From: an uncultured delta proteobacterium
Lineage (GTDB): Bacteria > Desulfobacterota > Syntrophia > Syntrophales > Smithellaceae
Length of the DNA stretch: 34,253 nt
NCBI GenBank assembly: GCA_903907985.1
Contig: CAIVQG010000064.1
Coordinates: forward strand, 1-34,253
Reading direction: 5' to 3'
Shown: positions 32,987 through 34,253 of the stretch, in pieces
Layout of the letters: each line of letters begins with the position of its first letter
How positions within the stretch are numbered: position 1 is the stretch's first letter
Notes under the pieces: model-generated
Told to the model about the DNA's origin: nothing
Seen by the model: the letters and a program-made list of their open reading frames with translations, nothing else
Databases searched by the model: none
Made by a program: the position numbers and the translations under genes

Positions 32987-34183
32987 ATGAGAGAAGCTGT
33001 CATTGTCGAAGCCGTCAGAAGTGCCGGTGGACGTTCAAAAAGAGGCGGTCTTGCTGGAACCCGATCGGATGAAATCGGCATTCAAGTTATAAAAGGTTTG
33101 CTGGCCAGAGTACCCCAGCTGGATCCCGCAGATATTGACGATCTTATTTGTGGCTGTGCTTTCCCGGAAGGGGAACAGGGCATGCAGATGGGAAAGATTC
33201 TTGCTGTTGGCGCCGGTTTGCCTGAGTCTGCATCCGGCATGACCATCAACCGTTTCTGCTCTTCGGGCGTGCAGTCGATGGCCGATGCAACAGCCAAGAT
33301 TAACCAGGGCTGGTCCGATGTCATAATCGCCGGCGGCTGTGAATCCATGTCCCACATTCCTATGGGTGGTTCCATTATGCGCCCCAATGTGGACTGGCCC
33401 AGTGATGCACCCTGGGTATACATATCCATGGGTATGACGGCGGAAAACATCGCTGCCAACTACAAAATTTCCCGGGAAGACATGGACGCCATGGGCATGG
33501 AGAGCAATCGCCGAGCCTATGAAGCCATCAAGGCCGGGAAGTTCAAAGGGGAAATCATCCCCATCAATGCTTATAAATACAAGACCGCCAAGAACGGCAA
33601 GCGCATCCGCGAAACATTCGTTTTCGATACGGATGACGGAGTGAGATGGCCTGTTACGCTGGCGGATATGGCTAAACTGAAATCACCCTTCAAGGCCGGC
33701 GGGAACTGTACAGCAGCCAACTCGTCTCAGACGACAGACGGCGCCGGTTTTGCCCTGATCATGACGGCGGAGAAAGCGAAGGCCATCGGTGTGAAACCTC
33801 TGGCGAAACTGACCAATTATGCCGTAGCAGGCTGCAAGCCCGAGGAAATGGGTGTCGGTCCGAAATACGCTATACCCAAGGTTCTGAAGCAGGCGGGACT
33901 GACCACGAAAGATATCGATGTTTTCGAGATCAATGAAGCTTTCGCTGCCCAGGCCCTCTATTCGATCCGCGAGATCGGCATTGAAGACAGGCTCAAAGCC
34001 GGCGACATTAACCCCAATGGCGGCGCCATTGCTTTGGGTCATCCGCTGGGAGCATCGGGCGCCAAACTGACGGCTCAGTTGCTTGCTGAGCTGAAACGTC
34101 GCGGCGGCAAGGGCAAGCGCGGTATCGTTTCCATGTGTATCGGCGGTGGTATGGGTGCTGCAGCTATTTTTGAGATGCTGTAG
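32987..34183 (+). CDS. Acetyl-CoA acyltransferase (thiolase)
   Basis: A 398-residue thiolase that cleaves 3-ketoacyl-CoA with CoA to release acetyl-CoA. The nucleophile is Cys91 in N-R-F-C-S-S-G, the N-E-A-F-A-A-Q block is present, His352 lies in G-H-P-L-G-A-S-G, and the acid/base Cys384 lies in C-I-G-G-G-M-G. All key residues are intact and the length is normal. AAGGAGG supports the start. It is the last gene of the cluster and is followed by a hairpin at the window edge. The FadA/FadI type, together with the preceding fusion, suggests degradation and not synthesis. Confidence 0.93.
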   Translation: MREAVIVEAVRSAGGRSKRGGLAGTRSDEIGIQVIKGLLARVPQLDPADIDDLICGCAFPEGEQGMQMGKILAVGAGLPESASGMTINRFCSSGVQSMADATAKINQGWSDVIIAGGCESMSHIPMGGSIMRPNVDWPSDAPWVYISMGMTAENIAANYKISREDMDAMGMESNRRAYEAIKAGKFKGEIIPINAYKYKTAKNGKRIRETFVFDTDDGVRWPVTLADMAKLKSPFKAGGNCTAANSSQTTDGAGFALIMTAEKAKAIGVKPLAKLTNYAVAGCKPEEMGVGPKYAIPKVLKQAGLTTKDIDVFEINEAFAAQALYSIREIGIEDRLKAGDINPNGGAIALGHPLGASGAKLTAQLLAELKRRGGKGKRGIVSMCIGGGMGAAAIFEML

Positions 34184-34221
34184 AAAATGATATAGTAATT
34201 CAAAGCATGATTATTACAGAG

Positions 34222-34253
34222 TTGGCGGCGCTTTTTGAATAGAGCGCTGCCAA
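34222..34253 (+). terminator. Hairpin after the thiolase gene, at window edge
   Basis: An 11-pair stem (34222-34232 with 34243-34253, one G-T pair) encloses a ten-base loop. It begins 39 bases after the thiolase stop and is a likely terminator for the beta-oxidation genes, but any U-tract would lie outside the window. Confidence 0.6.

Overview
The window looks like bacterial chromosome from an anaerobic, probably syntrophic or sulfate-reducing member of the Desulfobacterota (old Deltaproteobacteria). This is inferred from gene content only: many PAS/HisKA hybrid kinases, a WD40-caspase protein, a Liv-type ABC importer joined to family III CoA-transferases, a 4-hydroxybutyryl-CoA dehydratase-type iron-sulfur flavoenzyme and a full CoA-linked beta-oxidation set. 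No rRNA, tRNA, CRISPR array, phage gene or intact insertion sequence was seen.

Left third (1-13222), sensing and signalling. It starts with the tail of a receiver domain. Then come an exported PDZ-WD40-caspase protein, a radical SAM protein, two membrane hybrid histidine kinases, a membrane protein ending in a four-cysteine domain, and a PAS-PAS-PAS-GGDEF diguanylate cyclase. The 3' part of the radical SAM gene and a sigma70-like promoter behind it occur twice (about 97% identical by eye), once in front of each hybrid kinase. The second copy of the gene tail is a broken pseudogene.

Middle (13255-23921), uptake and activation. A divergent short-chain dehydrogenase is followed by a five-gene ABC importer (binding protein, two permeases, two ATPases). 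It runs without a gap into two family III CoA-transferases, and an AMP-forming acyl-CoA synthetase follows. The likely role is import of a carboxylate and its conversion to a CoA thioester.

Right third (24178-34183), CoA-thioester catabolism. A TetR regulator is coupled to the dehydratase-type enzyme that keeps all four cluster ligands. After a strong hairpin come a crotonase, a 3-hydroxyacyl-CoA dehydrogenase, a long acyl-CoA dehydrogenase, a dehydrogenase/hydratase fusion and a thiolase, in an order that could take an acyl-CoA to acetyl-CoA.

The most interesting signal is regulatory. The promoters of the importer operon and of tetR, 10 kb apart, share a near-identical core. Each also carries three 13-bp dyad sites spaced exactly 31 bp, with the last site overlapping the -35 box. 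This suggests that one regulator, most simply the local TetR protein, controls uptake, activation and the dehydratase as one regulon. The substrate cannot be named from sequence alone.
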